Shown here in pieces: positions 1 to 5,469 of a stretch of 6,409 nucleotides of DNA. The position numbers and the translations under genes are program-made. Positions within the stretch are counted from its first letter, which is position 1; the number at the start of each line of letters is the position of its first letter. This DNA is from a bacterium (Candidatus Gribaldobacteria) CG_4_10_14_0_8_um_filter_33_9. GTDB taxonomy: Bacteria; Patescibacteriota; Minisyncoccia; Minisyncoccales; CG1-02-41-26. The stretch lies in assembly GCA_002785165.1 (NCBI GenBank), contig PFMI01000029.1:1-6409 (forward strand). Reading direction: 5' to 3'. Under the pieces are notes generated by a model. It had not been told where the DNA came from, did not search any database, and was given only the letters and a program-made list of their open reading frames with translations.

Positions 1-96
1 GAGGACGAGATGATTTGCCTTTAACGCTTGTCCAGCGCAAGTTCCCCAGATTTTCCTCTGGCATTCAATCACAGCGATTCCATCCGCCGGAAATTT
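1..96. other. GC-rich unassigned stretch at window edge
   Basis: I do not recognise this stretch. Its first 90 bases hold 47 G or C (about 52%), against roughly a quarter in the toxin gene that begins at base 97. Three frames stay open to the window edge: minus strand in frame after the toxin stop (residues such as PADGIAVIECQRKIWG), minus strand from an ATG at 64 (MPEENLGNLRW), and plus strand from base 3 to a stop at 147-149. None matches a family I know, and none can be preferred. On the minus strand a small hairpin is possible (CCAGA, GGAAAA loop, TCTGG). It may be the edge of a conserved gene or RNA beside an inserted AT-rich module. Confidence 0.3.
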
Positions 97-909
97 TTAC
101 TTCAATTTTTCAATTAAGATATTTTTTAGATTTTTACTTAAATCTTTGACAAAATTTTTATCTTCTATCAATGCTTCTAAATCTAATTTAATGCTTTTTG
201 CGTCTACTTCTTTAATAATTTTTAAAAGTTTTTCTTTTAATTCTTTTTCTGTTTTCATTTCAAGACACTTTAAATTTGGCTTTATTCCTTTTTGGATATA
301 CCACATTAAATCATAATAATCTCTTCCTTTAACTTTTATTAAAACTTTCCCCTTTTTATCTGTTTTTGTCCATTTTCTAAACAAAATAGCCCTTAATTTT
401 GTTGCCATTAAAGTCGGCAAATTAAAAGTTCTGATTAAAACTGATTTGCCAAACTTAAAAACCGGGATTATTTGAATTTTAAAGCTAGAACAAAAATTAA
501 ATCCTTTAAAAATTTCAATTTTAAGAAAAAGTAAATTTGACTGATTGTTTTTAGCCAATCCTAATTCTTCCAGAACAGGGAATTTTAAATAGACACGAAA
601 TTTTTGAACTTTTATTTCAGGTTTTAAATCTGTTTCTTTTTCAAAAAAAATTATTAAATTTTTTTTTAATTCTTCAAAATTAATTTTCTTTTTTAAATCA
701 ACAAAATCCAAATCCTCTGAAAGTCGATCTAATCCAAAACAAAACCTCAAGCAAGAACCGCCGTAAAAAATAAGATTTCTGTATTTTGCTTTTGAATACA
801 AAAAAGATAAAATCAAAATTTGCAAATATTCTTTGACTAAATTTCTTTTAAAATTTTCGGACTTCCCCCAATAATCTTTTAAATAATTTTTAATAAATTC
901 TCGGGTCAT
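97..909 (-). CDS. AbiEii/AbiGii-type nucleotidyltransferase toxin
   Basis: Predicted nucleotidyltransferase of the AbiEii family, the toxin half of AbiE-type abortive-infection modules; family members transfer nucleotides to RNA targets in the cytoplasm and block growth. Counting from the ATG at 909 (270 residues), the family signature is visible: GGSCLR near residues 50-55, then DRLSEDLDF around 61-69 with the paired acidic metal-binding residues D66 and D68. Further on are a conserved lysine in MATKLRA (about 171) and RDYYDL (about 196-201), typical of the C-terminal half. The length suits the family. An in-frame TTG at 918 would add three residues and overlap the antitoxin by 8 nt. I prefer the ATG, which begins one base after the antitoxin stop and implies translational coupling. 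There is no Shine-Dalgarno motif. The glycine-serine variant (GGS rather than GGT) is common. The downstream boundary coincides with a sharp rise in GC. Confidence 0.86.
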   Translation of the reverse strand: MTREFIKNYLKDYWGKSENFKRNLVKEYLQILILSFLYSKAKYRNLIFYGGSCLRFCFGLDRLSEDLDFVDLKKKINFEELKKNLIIFFEKETDLKPEIKVQKFRVYLKFPVLEELGLAKNNQSNLLFLKIEIFKGFNFCSSFKIQIIPVFKFGKSVLIRTFNLPTLMATKLRAILFRKWTKTDKKGKVLIKVKGRDYYDLMWYIQKGIKPNLKCLEMKTEKELKEKLLKIIKEVDAKSIKLDLEALIEDKNFVKDLSKNLKNILIEKLK

Positions 910-910
910 A

Positions 911-1561
911 TTATTCAAATAACCAATTAAAAATTTTTTTTAATTTTTCCGAACCTTCAATTTTGATATATTTTTTAAATTCTTTTTTATCTTTTTCATT
1001 AAAAATTTCAATATTTATTCTTAATTCTTTTGTCGCTTTTTTATCTAAAATTAAATTTTTTCTTAAATACAAAAAGTCAAAAAGGGCTTTTGCTTTTGTT
1101 GCCTCGCAGATTAAAAACCCTCCATTTTTTTTAATTTTAAAACCGCAAAAAAGTTCTTTTTTAATTTTGTAATTTAAAAAGTTGCCGAATTTATTAGAAA
1201 AACTATTAGTTTTTTTAGTTGAAACAGATGTAAAATTTTTTACAGCTTCAGTCAAAGCATTATATTTGCCTAAAACATATTCAAAACTTAAATAAGAAGG
1301 AGAATAAAGCAAATTAGCCAAAAATTCTAAATAAAAAGAAAGTTCTGCTTTTTTTTCAATTTCATCAATAAAATCCTTGCTGACATAAAATCCTTTTTTC
1401 AATCTAAAAATTCTCTCTCTTTTTTCAAAACGAGAAAGAAAAATTTTCAAATAAGATTCTTTTTTAACCAATTCTTTTAAATCTTCAATCCTAAAATAAG
1501 GAAGATTTTTAACCAAAGAAATGATCTCTTCGGTTTTTGGTTTTTTTCTCTTGTTTCGCAT
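911..1561 (-). CDS. AbiEi-like antitoxin / transcriptional regulator
   Basis: Likely antitoxin of the downstream toxin gene and autorepressor of the pair (216 residues, lysine-rich). The N-terminal part looks like the winged helix-turn-helix of AbiEi/COG5340-type proteins: FRIEDLKELV (about 23-32), a recognition-helix region, and a wing-like RIFRLKKGFYV (about 50-60). The middle and C-terminal parts keep family patterns: SPSYLSFEYVLGKYN (about 87-101), a TSVSTKK segment, and EATKAKALFDFLYL (about 153-166), equivalent to the EKAL-D motif. The pattern assignment rests on memory of the family, not on a search. The ATG at 1561 is supported by a strong promoter whose -10 box ends 11 nt upstream, leaving a leader of only about 4-5 nt. 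A palindrome over that -10 box is a natural autoregulatory operator. The stop is followed one base later by the toxin ATG. Confidence 0.76.
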   Translation of the reverse strand: MRNKRKKPKTEEIISLVKNLPYFRIEDLKELVKKESYLKIFLSRFEKRERIFRLKKGFYVSKDFIDEIEKKAELSFYLEFLANLLYSPSYLSFEYVLGKYNALTEAVKNFTSVSTKKTNSFSNKFGNFLNYKIKKELFCGFKIKKNGGFLICEATKAKALFDFLYLRKNLILDKKATKELRINIEIFNEKDKKEFKKYIKIEGSEKLKKIFNWLFE

Positions 1562-1562
1562 A

Positions 1563-1581
1563 ATATACAGATATTGTATAT
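1563..1581. promoter_or_regulatory. Palindromic operator over the -10 box
   Basis: A perfect inverted repeat ATATACA, 5-bp spacer, TGTATAT covers the -10 box and the transcription start of the antitoxin operon. This is where an autoregulatory antitoxin would bind. The copy upstream of the TldE-like gene (3056-3074) keeps the same layout with one changed base in one arm. Which protein binds is inferred. Confidence 0.6.
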
Positions 1582-1601
1582 CATCAGAAATGTCTTGTCA
1601 A
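1573..1601 (-). promoter_or_regulatory. Sigma70-type promoter of the AbiE-like operon
   Basis: Read on the minus strand there is a perfect -35 box TTGACA (1596-1601), a 17-bp spacer, and a -10 box TACAAT (1573-1578). The predicted transcription start is near 1566, only about 4-5 nt before the antitoxin ATG at 1561, so the mRNA would be essentially leaderless. Confidence 0.82.
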
Positions 1602-1615
1602 ACAAAATTTGACAA
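1595..1615. promoter_or_regulatory. Second inverted repeat over the -35 box
   Basis: TTGTCAAA (1595-1602) and TTTGACAA (1608-1615) form a perfect 8-bp inverted repeat around a 5-bp spacer. One arm holds the -35 box of the antitoxin promoter and the other holds a TTGACA facing the opposite way. It may be a second operator half or simply two back-to-back -35 boxes. Confidence 0.45.
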
Positions 1616-1637
1616 ACTATTTTTAATTTAATAAAAT
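1609..1637 (+). promoter_or_regulatory. Possible divergent promoter toward the 3' end of the TldE-like gene
   Basis: On the plus strand TTGACA (1609-1614) is followed after 17 bp by TAAAAT (1632-1637), a good promoter match. It would transcribe rightwards, antisense to the end of the TldE-like gene. The only ORF close behind is 13 codons long (ATG at 1681, stop at 1720-1722). In such AT-rich DNA a chance match is possible, so a role is uncertain. Confidence 0.3.
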
Positions 1638-1702
1638 AAAAACAGAATTTAGCGAGAAAGACGATGTAAAATATCGTTATATGAACAAGAAAAAATTTGC
1701 AT

Positions 1703-3031
1703 TTACTCTGTCTGTCCTGTAAAACTAAATTTTTTAATTCTCAAAGCAGGAACTAAATTTGAGCCGATTAGCTTGGTTTTTTTTGATATTTCCAACACAT
1801 TGGACAGAGCTTCCACAATTGACTGGGTAAAGCGGAGATTTTTAATCGGCTTTGTCAGTTTGCCATTTTCTATTAAAAATGTTCCGTCCCGCGTCATTCC
1901 TGTCATTAAAAGATTGTGATGATGAGCGTTAACATACCAAAAACGAGTAACATAAATTCCTTTTTTTATTTTTTTGAGCATTTTTGTTTTAGAACCTTTG
2001 CCGGCTTTCATAAATAAATTAGCAGGATAAGCGCCAAAAGTGTTTGGAGCTGGCAAACTATGGCCTGTGGAAATTTTTCCCTCTTTATGGGCGCTATAAG
2101 AATCATAAACCCTGTTTTTAAAAACTCCATTTTTTATTAATACCACTTTCTTTTTTCTTACTCCCTCAAAATCAAAAGGCATTGGAATGCCACGTAGAGA
2201 CAATCCATTATCCCAAATAGTAATATTTTTTCCCAACACTCTTTTGCCAATCTTGCCTGAAAGAAAACTTTTTCCTTCTTCAATCGCCTTGCCTGCAAAT
2301 CCTAAATAAGCCATATAGCCAAGCATTTCGTTCACAGCGTATTCTTCTAAAAACACTTCGTAAATTCCCTGTTTTATTTCCGCAGGATCTTTGCCTTTAA
2401 TAGCTTTTAAACAAGCTTGTTTTGCTAAAATTTTTGGCTTGATTTTTCTAACATCCAAATCAGTAAAATCAGCGTAGCCAGAAGAATTTTCGCCCGAAAC
2501 AACCAAAGTAAAAGAGCAGAAGGTTTGCGGTTCATAACAAAAAACACCCAACGAATTAGCCACTGCTATTTGACTAAAAGAAGTGGACAAAGCGCCAGAA
2601 GCTTTTAAATCATATTTTTTTGTTTCTTTTATTGCTTGTTTAATTATTTGCGCTCTTTTTTGAGGAGAACAATTAGCAGTGGCCTTAATACAAGATTTTA
2701 TTTGCTTAATTTTAGATGGCTTAGGCAAAGAAATAAAATTTTTGTCTGGTTTTTGCGATTTCGCGATAAGCAAAACTGAATCAATTGTTTTTTTTATTGA
2801 CTCCTCGCTTAAATCATTGGTAGAAGCAACTCCTATTTTTTTGCCTAAAATTACTCTTATTGAAATTTCTACGTTTTCTTTATTTATATTCTGATGAATT
2901 TGAGAATTAGCAAAACGAGTTAAAGAACTTTTCCCTCCAAAAAACAAAACTTCGGTTTGCTCTGCTCCAACTTTTTTTGAATACTTCAAAATTTGATTTA
3001 AAATTTTTTTAATTTTCAATTTATCTAACAT
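1703..3031 (-). CDS. TldE/PmbA-like protein of the TldD metallopeptidase family
   Basis: Member of the TldD/PmbA peptidase family (442 residues, usual length), cytoplasmic, no signal peptide. In E. coli TldD and TldE form a heterodimeric protease that unwinds and cleaves peptides such as microcin B17 precursor and is linked to CcdA antitoxin turnover. Visible family features are LTRFANSQIHQ (about 37-47), GKSFLSGKIGKRV (about 253-265), PMPFDFEGV (about 283-291), SAHKEGKISTGHS (about 313-325) and TGMTRDGTFLIENG (about 377-390). The zinc motif HExxxH of TldD is not present, so this is the TldE/PmbA-type subunit and may need a TldD partner, which is not in the window. An upstream in-frame ATG at 3106 would add 25 residues, but those codons lie within the promoter; the ATG at 3031, followed by LDKLKIKK, is the credible start, with a leader of about 28 nt and no Shine-Dalgarno motif. 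Confidence 0.9.
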   Translation of the reverse strand: MLDKLKIKKILNQILKYSKKVGAEQTEVLFFGGKSSLTRFANSQIHQNINKENVEISIRVILGKKIGVASTNDLSEESIKKTIDSVLLIAKSQKPDKNFISLPKPSKIKQIKSCIKATANCSPQKRAQIIKQAIKETKKYDLKASGALSTSFSQIAVANSLGVFCYEPQTFCSFTLVVSGENSSGYADFTDLDVRKIKPKILAKQACLKAIKGKDPAEIKQGIYEVFLEEYAVNEMLGYMAYLGFAGKAIEEGKSFLSGKIGKRVLGKNITIWDNGLSLRGIPMPFDFEGVRKKKVVLIKNGVFKNRVYDSYSAHKEGKISTGHSLPAPNTFGAYPANLFMKAGKGSKTKMLKKIKKGIYVTRFWYVNAHHHNLLMTGMTRDGTFLIENGKLTKPIKNLRFTQSIVEALSNVLEISKKTKLIGSNLVPALRIKKFSFTGQTE

Positions 3032-3055
3032 AAATTTTGCCGGTGAATATAGTGA

Positions 3056-3095
3056 ATATATAGATATTGTATATCGCCAGAAATGTCTTGTCAAA
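3056..3095 (-). repeat. Promoter-operator repeat, copy 2 (TldE side)
   Basis: Second copy of the 40-bp segment found at 1563-1602, 37/40 identical. The palindrome here is ATATATA, 5 bp, TGTATAT, with one arm position altered (3061). A 9-bp tandem repeat GTGAATATA lies directly next to it at 3043-3060, between the predicted transcription start and the ATG at 3031. Confidence 0.9.
3066..3094 (-). promoter_or_regulatory. Sigma70-type promoter of the TldE-like gene
   Basis: On the minus strand TTGACA (3089-3094), a 17-bp spacer and TACAAT (3066-3071) reproduce the antitoxin promoter exactly. The predicted transcription start is near 3059, about 28 nt before the ATG at 3031. This position also rules out the longer reading frame starting at 3106. 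Confidence 0.82.
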
Positions 3096-3100
3096 AAGTA

Positions 3101-3128
3101 TTGCAAATAATCAATTATTTGTTATAAT
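3101..3128 (+). promoter_or_regulatory. Extended -10 promoter of the RRM gene
   Basis: TTGCAA (3101-3106), a 16-bp spacer and a consensus TATAAT (3123-3128) preceded by TG at 3120-3121 form an extended -10 promoter reading rightwards. Its -35 box lies 6 bp from that of the divergent TldE-side promoter, so the two may influence each other. The predicted start is near 3135, giving a leader of about 147 nt before the ATG at 3282. Confidence 0.75.
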
Positions 3129-3135
3129 GATTTTA

Positions 3136-3174
3136 CCTTGTTGCATCTATGAGGATGCGTGGGTCGAGACAGGG
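3136..3174 (+). promoter_or_regulatory. Structured RNA element at the 5' end of the RRM leader
   Basis: The start of the predicted transcript can fold into a closing stem CCTTGT (3136-3141) with ACAGGG (3169-3174, one G-U pair) enclosing a hairpin TGCATC (3142-3147) with GATGCG (3154-3159, one G-U pair) and a TATGAG loop, leaving TGGGTCGAG unpaired on the 3' side. The stretch is more GC-rich than the rest of the leader. It resembles no riboswitch class I can identify. It could be an RNA-stabilising or protein-binding element. Confidence 0.4.
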
Positions 3175-3234
3175 AATAATTAAAAATAATTTAAAAGTAT
3201 TACGGCGTAAATTTATATCGGGATTTTGAATTCC

Positions 3235-3281
3235 AATGTTATATGCTTACTCGCATATCTTTATTATTTTAATATAACATT
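3235..3281 (+). promoter_or_regulatory. Inverted repeat next to the RRM start codon, candidate RNA thermometer
   Basis: AATGTTATAT (3235-3244) and ATATAACATT (3272-3281) are perfectly complementary 10-base arms, and the second ends on the base before the ATG. A competing local hairpin ATATGC/GCATAT (3241-3246 with 3253-3258, loop TTACTC) shares four bases with the first arm. The two folds could switch and change access to the start codon. The stem is entirely A/U-rich apart from one G-C pair, as expected for melting near growth temperature. The regulatory role is inferred. Confidence 0.5.
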
Positions 3282-3563
3282 ATGGCAAAAAAACTTTATG
3301 TTGGGAGCCTTCCTTATGAAGCGACTGATGAACAGCTTTCTGACTTATTTGGCAAAGCTGGAACAGTAGTGTCGGCAAAAGTTATTGTTGACAAATTTTC
3401 TGGACGAAGCAAAGGATTTGGATTTGTGGAAATGTCTACTGATGAAGAAGCGCAAAAAGCTATTGAAATGTTTGACAAAAATAAAATGGGAGATAGAACT
3501 ATTATAGTCAACGAAGCTCGTCCTATGGAAGAACGTCCTCGCGATCGCAAGTGGGAAAACTAG
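3282..3563 (+). CDS. RRM-domain RNA-binding protein
   Basis: Small single-domain RNA-binding protein (93 residues) like the cyanobacterial Rbp and other bacterial RRM proteins, which bind single-stranded RNA in the cytoplasm and are often cold- or stress-regulated. The RRM fills almost the whole chain: RNP2 is LYVGSL (residues 5-10) and RNP1 is KGFGFVEM (44-51). The RNA-stacking aromatics Y6, F46 and F48 are all present. A charged tail rich in Arg, Glu and Pro (about 80-93) replaces the glycine-rich tails of some relatives. The start at 3282 (MAKKLYVG) is the only sensible one, since RNP2 begins four residues later. No Shine-Dalgarno motif is present; a long structured leader and an extended -10 promoter precede it, and a hairpin terminator follows 31 nt after the TAG stop, so the gene looks monocistronic. 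Confidence 0.97.
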   Translation: MAKKLYVGSLPYEATDEQLSDLFGKAGTVVSAKVIVDKFSGRSKGFGFVEMSTDEEAQKAIEMFDKNKMGDRTIIVNEARPMEERPRDRKWEN

Positions 3564-3594
3564 GATTTAATTATTCTAATTGTTAAACCATATC

Positions 3595-3627
3595 AGCGTC
3601 TGCCTGCGGCAGACGCTATTGCGTTTT
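3595..3627 (+). terminator. Rho-independent terminator after the RRM gene
   Basis: A perfect 10-bp GC-rich stem AGCGTCTGCC (3595-3604) with GGCAGACGCT (3608-3617) and a TGC loop is followed by ATTGC G and five T's (3623-3627). The T run starts five bases after the stem, so termination may be partial, allowing some read-through into the isomerase gene. No T run follows the stem on the minus strand. Confidence 0.8.
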
Positions 3628-3653
3628 TATTGCGCGCGCTGTATTGTTGAAAT

Positions 3654-4286
3654 ATGAAATTAGATTTTAGAGAAAATAAATTTATACAAATTTTAGTAGT
3701 AATCATTATATTATGTCTCGCAATAGGATTTTTAATGACAATTTTTTCAAATACGCAAAACAAAAAAAATACAACTCAAAACGAAAATGTTTCTCCAATA
3801 AAAAATATGAATCATATTATAACTATTAAAACCAATTTAGGTGAAATTCGTTTTAAAACTTATGACGCAGACGCTCCTAAAACCGTCAGTAATTTTATCA
3901 CCCTTGCGCAAAAAGGATTTTATGATGGAATAATTTTTCACAGAGTGATTGATGGATTTATGATCCAAACAGGGGACCCGCAAGGCACGGGAATGGGCGG
4001 ACCAGGATATGTTTTTGAAGACGAATTAAATTCTCAAACTGATTCTTATAAGCAGGGCTATAAAAAAGGCGTTGTCGCGATGGCCAATGCGGGTCCAAAC
4101 ACTAATGGCAGTCAATTTTTTATTATGAATGCCGACTATCCTTTGCCCAATAAATATACGATTTTTGGAAAAGTAATTTCTGGACAAGATGTGGTAGACG
4201 CAATTGCCAAGTCAAAAACTGATTCTAATGATCGTCCCATTTTTCCTGTGACAATGGAAAAAGTATTAGAATCAGAATCCTTTTAA
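3654..4286 (+). CDS. Membrane-anchored cyclophilin-type peptidyl-prolyl isomerase
   Basis: Catalyses cis-trans isomerisation of proline peptide bonds, helping proteins fold. The 210 residues begin with a short charged segment and one hydrophobic helix (about 10-31, IQILVVIIILCLAIGFLMTI), then a polar Asn/Gln/Lys linker (32-52) and a cyclophilin domain (about 53-208). No lipobox is evident, so it is probably a signal-anchor with the domain outside the membrane. Active-site motifs are intact: FHRVI with catalytic R97, FMIQTGDP with Q105, and NGSQFFI (151-157). The segment PLPNKYTIFGKV replaces the Trp and His found near there in human CypA by Leu/Pro and Tyr, as in many bacterial cyclophilins. 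The start codon at 3654 keeps the anchor; the inner Met-52 would give a cytosolic form. There is no strong promoter between the preceding terminator and this gene. The stop lies 3 nt before the next ATG, suggesting co-transcription. Confidence 0.96.
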   Translation: MKLDFRENKFIQILVVIIILCLAIGFLMTIFSNTQNKKNTTQNENVSPIKNMNHIITIKTNLGEIRFKTYDADAPKTVSNFITLAQKGFYDGIIFHRVIDGFMIQTGDPQGTGMGGPGYVFEDELNSQTDSYKQGYKKGVVAMANAGPNTNGSQFFIMNADYPLPNKYTIFGKVISGQDVVDAIAKSKTDSNDRPIFPVTMEKVLESESF

Positions 4287-4289
4287 AAC

Positions 4290-5456
4290 ATGATAAAAAA
4301 ATTAAATAAAAAAATTTACCTTGATTACGCGGCAACCACTCCAGCTGATCCGCGAGTGGTCAAGGCAATGTTGCCATATTTTTCTGAAAAATTTGGCAAC
4401 ACAATGTCTCTACATAGTTTTGGTCAAGAAGCTAAAGAAGTATTGGAACAAAGCAGGGGAATGGTGGCAGATTTAATAGGAGCAAAATTTAATGAAATTA
4501 TTTTTACCAGTTCAGCCACAGAAAGCAATAATTTGGTTTTAAAAGGAGTTGCATTGGCTAACAGAGGCGGACATATTATTATTTCTTCTATTGAGCATGC
4601 TTGTATTATGGAAAGCGCGAAATGGTTAGAAAAACAAGGATTTGAAATAACAAGATTGCCAGTTGATAAATATGGTTTGATAAATCCCGAGCATGTTAAA
4701 AAAGAAATAAAAAAGGATACGATTTTGGTTTCAATAATGCACGCTAATAATGAAATAGGAACAATTCAGCCAATTGAAGAAATAGGTAAAATTTGCCATG
4801 CGAAAAAAACGCTTTTTCACACTGATGCGGCTCAAAGTTTTGGCAAAATTCCTATTGATGTTAACAAAATGAATATAGATTTATTAACCGCTTCTTCCCA
4901 TAAAATGTATGGTCCAAAAGGAGTGGCTTGTTTGTTTATTAGACAAGGAATAAAAATTGAGCCAATTTTACATGGCGGCGGACATGAATCAGGATTAAGA
5001 CCCTCAACCATAAATTTGCCAGCTATTGTAGGGTTTGCAAAAGCCTGCGAGATTTGCAAAAAACAAGGAAAAAAAGAATCAACGAGATTAATAAAATTAA
5101 GAGACAAATTAATAAAAAAGGTTTTAAAAAAAATTGAGGGTTCTTGTATTAATGGTCATTTTAAAAAAAGGTTGCCTAATAATGCTAATTTTTCTTTTGC
5201 CTCTGTGGAGGGCGAATCAATTATGCTTCAGCTTGACCTTTTGGGGGTTGCTGCTTCCACGGGTTCGGCTTGCAGCAGCGCCAAACTTGAACCCAGTCAT
5301 GTTCTTGTAGCCATAGGATTGAAACCAGAGCAAGCGCATGGTTCTTTAAGATTGAGTTTAGGCAGATGGACCACAGAAAAAGAAATTAATTATGTTTTGA
5401 AAATCCTGCCCGAGGTTATTGAAAAATTAAGAAAAATTTCCCCTTTCAAAAAATAA
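4290..5456 (+). CDS. Cysteine desulfurase (NifS/IscS family)
   Basis: PLP-dependent class V aminotransferase-fold enzyme that takes sulfur from L-cysteine, giving alanine and an enzyme persulfide for Fe-S clusters or tRNA thiolation, in the cytoplasm. The 388 residues match the family length. Visible features: LDYAATTP at the N-terminus (11-18), TSSATESNN (73-81), PLP-stacking H103 in IEHAC, cofactor aspartate D179 in HTDAAQ, Schiff-base lysine K205 in SSHKMYGPKG, substrate-binding R237 in GLRPST, and the sulfur-carrying C328 in STGSACSSAKLEPSHVL. The catalytic-cysteine loop length and SSAKLEPSHV pattern are of the IscS/NifS group I type, not SufS. In GLRPST a serine stands where glycine (R-x-G-T) is usual. 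No iscU, iscR or mnmA is in the window, so the sulfur acceptor is unknown. Translation probably couples to the cyclophilin gene 3 nt upstream. Confidence 0.97.
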   Translation: MIKKLNKKIYLDYAATTPADPRVVKAMLPYFSEKFGNTMSLHSFGQEAKEVLEQSRGMVADLIGAKFNEIIFTSSATESNNLVLKGVALANRGGHIIISSIEHACIMESAKWLEKQGFEITRLPVDKYGLINPEHVKKEIKKDTILVSIMHANNEIGTIQPIEEIGKICHAKKTLFHTDAAQSFGKIPIDVNKMNIDLLTASSHKMYGPKGVACLFIRQGIKIEPILHGGGHESGLRPSTINLPAIVGFAKACEICKKQGKKESTRLIKLRDKLIKKVLKKIEGSCINGHFKKRLPNNANFSFASVEGESIMLQLDLLGVAASTGSACSSAKLEPSHVLVAIGLKPEQAHGSLRLSLGRWTTEKEINYVLKILPEVIEKLRKISPFKK

Positions 5457-5469
5457 TTTATACGGTAAT

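Larger units (their letters stand above)
1563..1602 (-). repeat. Promoter-operator repeat, copy 1 (antitoxin side)
   Basis: This 40-bp segment recurs at 3056-3095 in the same orientation with 37 of 40 bases identical; the differences are at 1568, 1583 and 1584. Both copies sit just upstream of a minus-strand gene and contain the whole -35 to -10 promoter core and the palindrome. The similarity stops at the promoter edges and does not extend into the genes. Confidence 0.9.

Noticed and set aside
1..70. RNase P RNA on the minus strand, suggested by GAGGAAAATC
   Set aside because: The near-universal GAGGAAAGUCCGGGC core is matched only partly (13 of 18 positions over the wider motif), and no P1/P2 context is visible.
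963..1172. Plus-strand open frame of 69 codons
   Set aside because: It is antisense to the antitoxin gene, low in complexity and rich in Phe and Lys, as expected for a shadow frame in AT-rich DNA.
2679..2894. Plus-strand open frame of 71 codons within the TldE-like gene
   Set aside because: Antisense shadow with no family-like sequence and no promoter close by.
3032..3106. N-terminal extension of the TldE-like gene from the ATG at 3106
   Set aside because: The 25 extra codons cover the -10 and most of the -35 of the promoter repeat, which also occurs upstream of another gene, and they add no family-like sequence.
3160..3174. ZTP-type riboswitch hint (GGGTCGAGAC) in the RRM leader
   Set aside because: The required second conserved half of that riboswitch is absent, and the downstream gene has no folate or purine role.
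3314..3550. Minus-strand open frame of 78 codons within the RRM gene
   Set aside because: It is the antisense shadow of a clear RRM domain and has no recognisable features.
4832..5107. Minus-strand open frame of 91 codons within the desulfurase gene
   Set aside because: It lies wholly antisense to conserved desulfurase sequence including the PLP lysine region.
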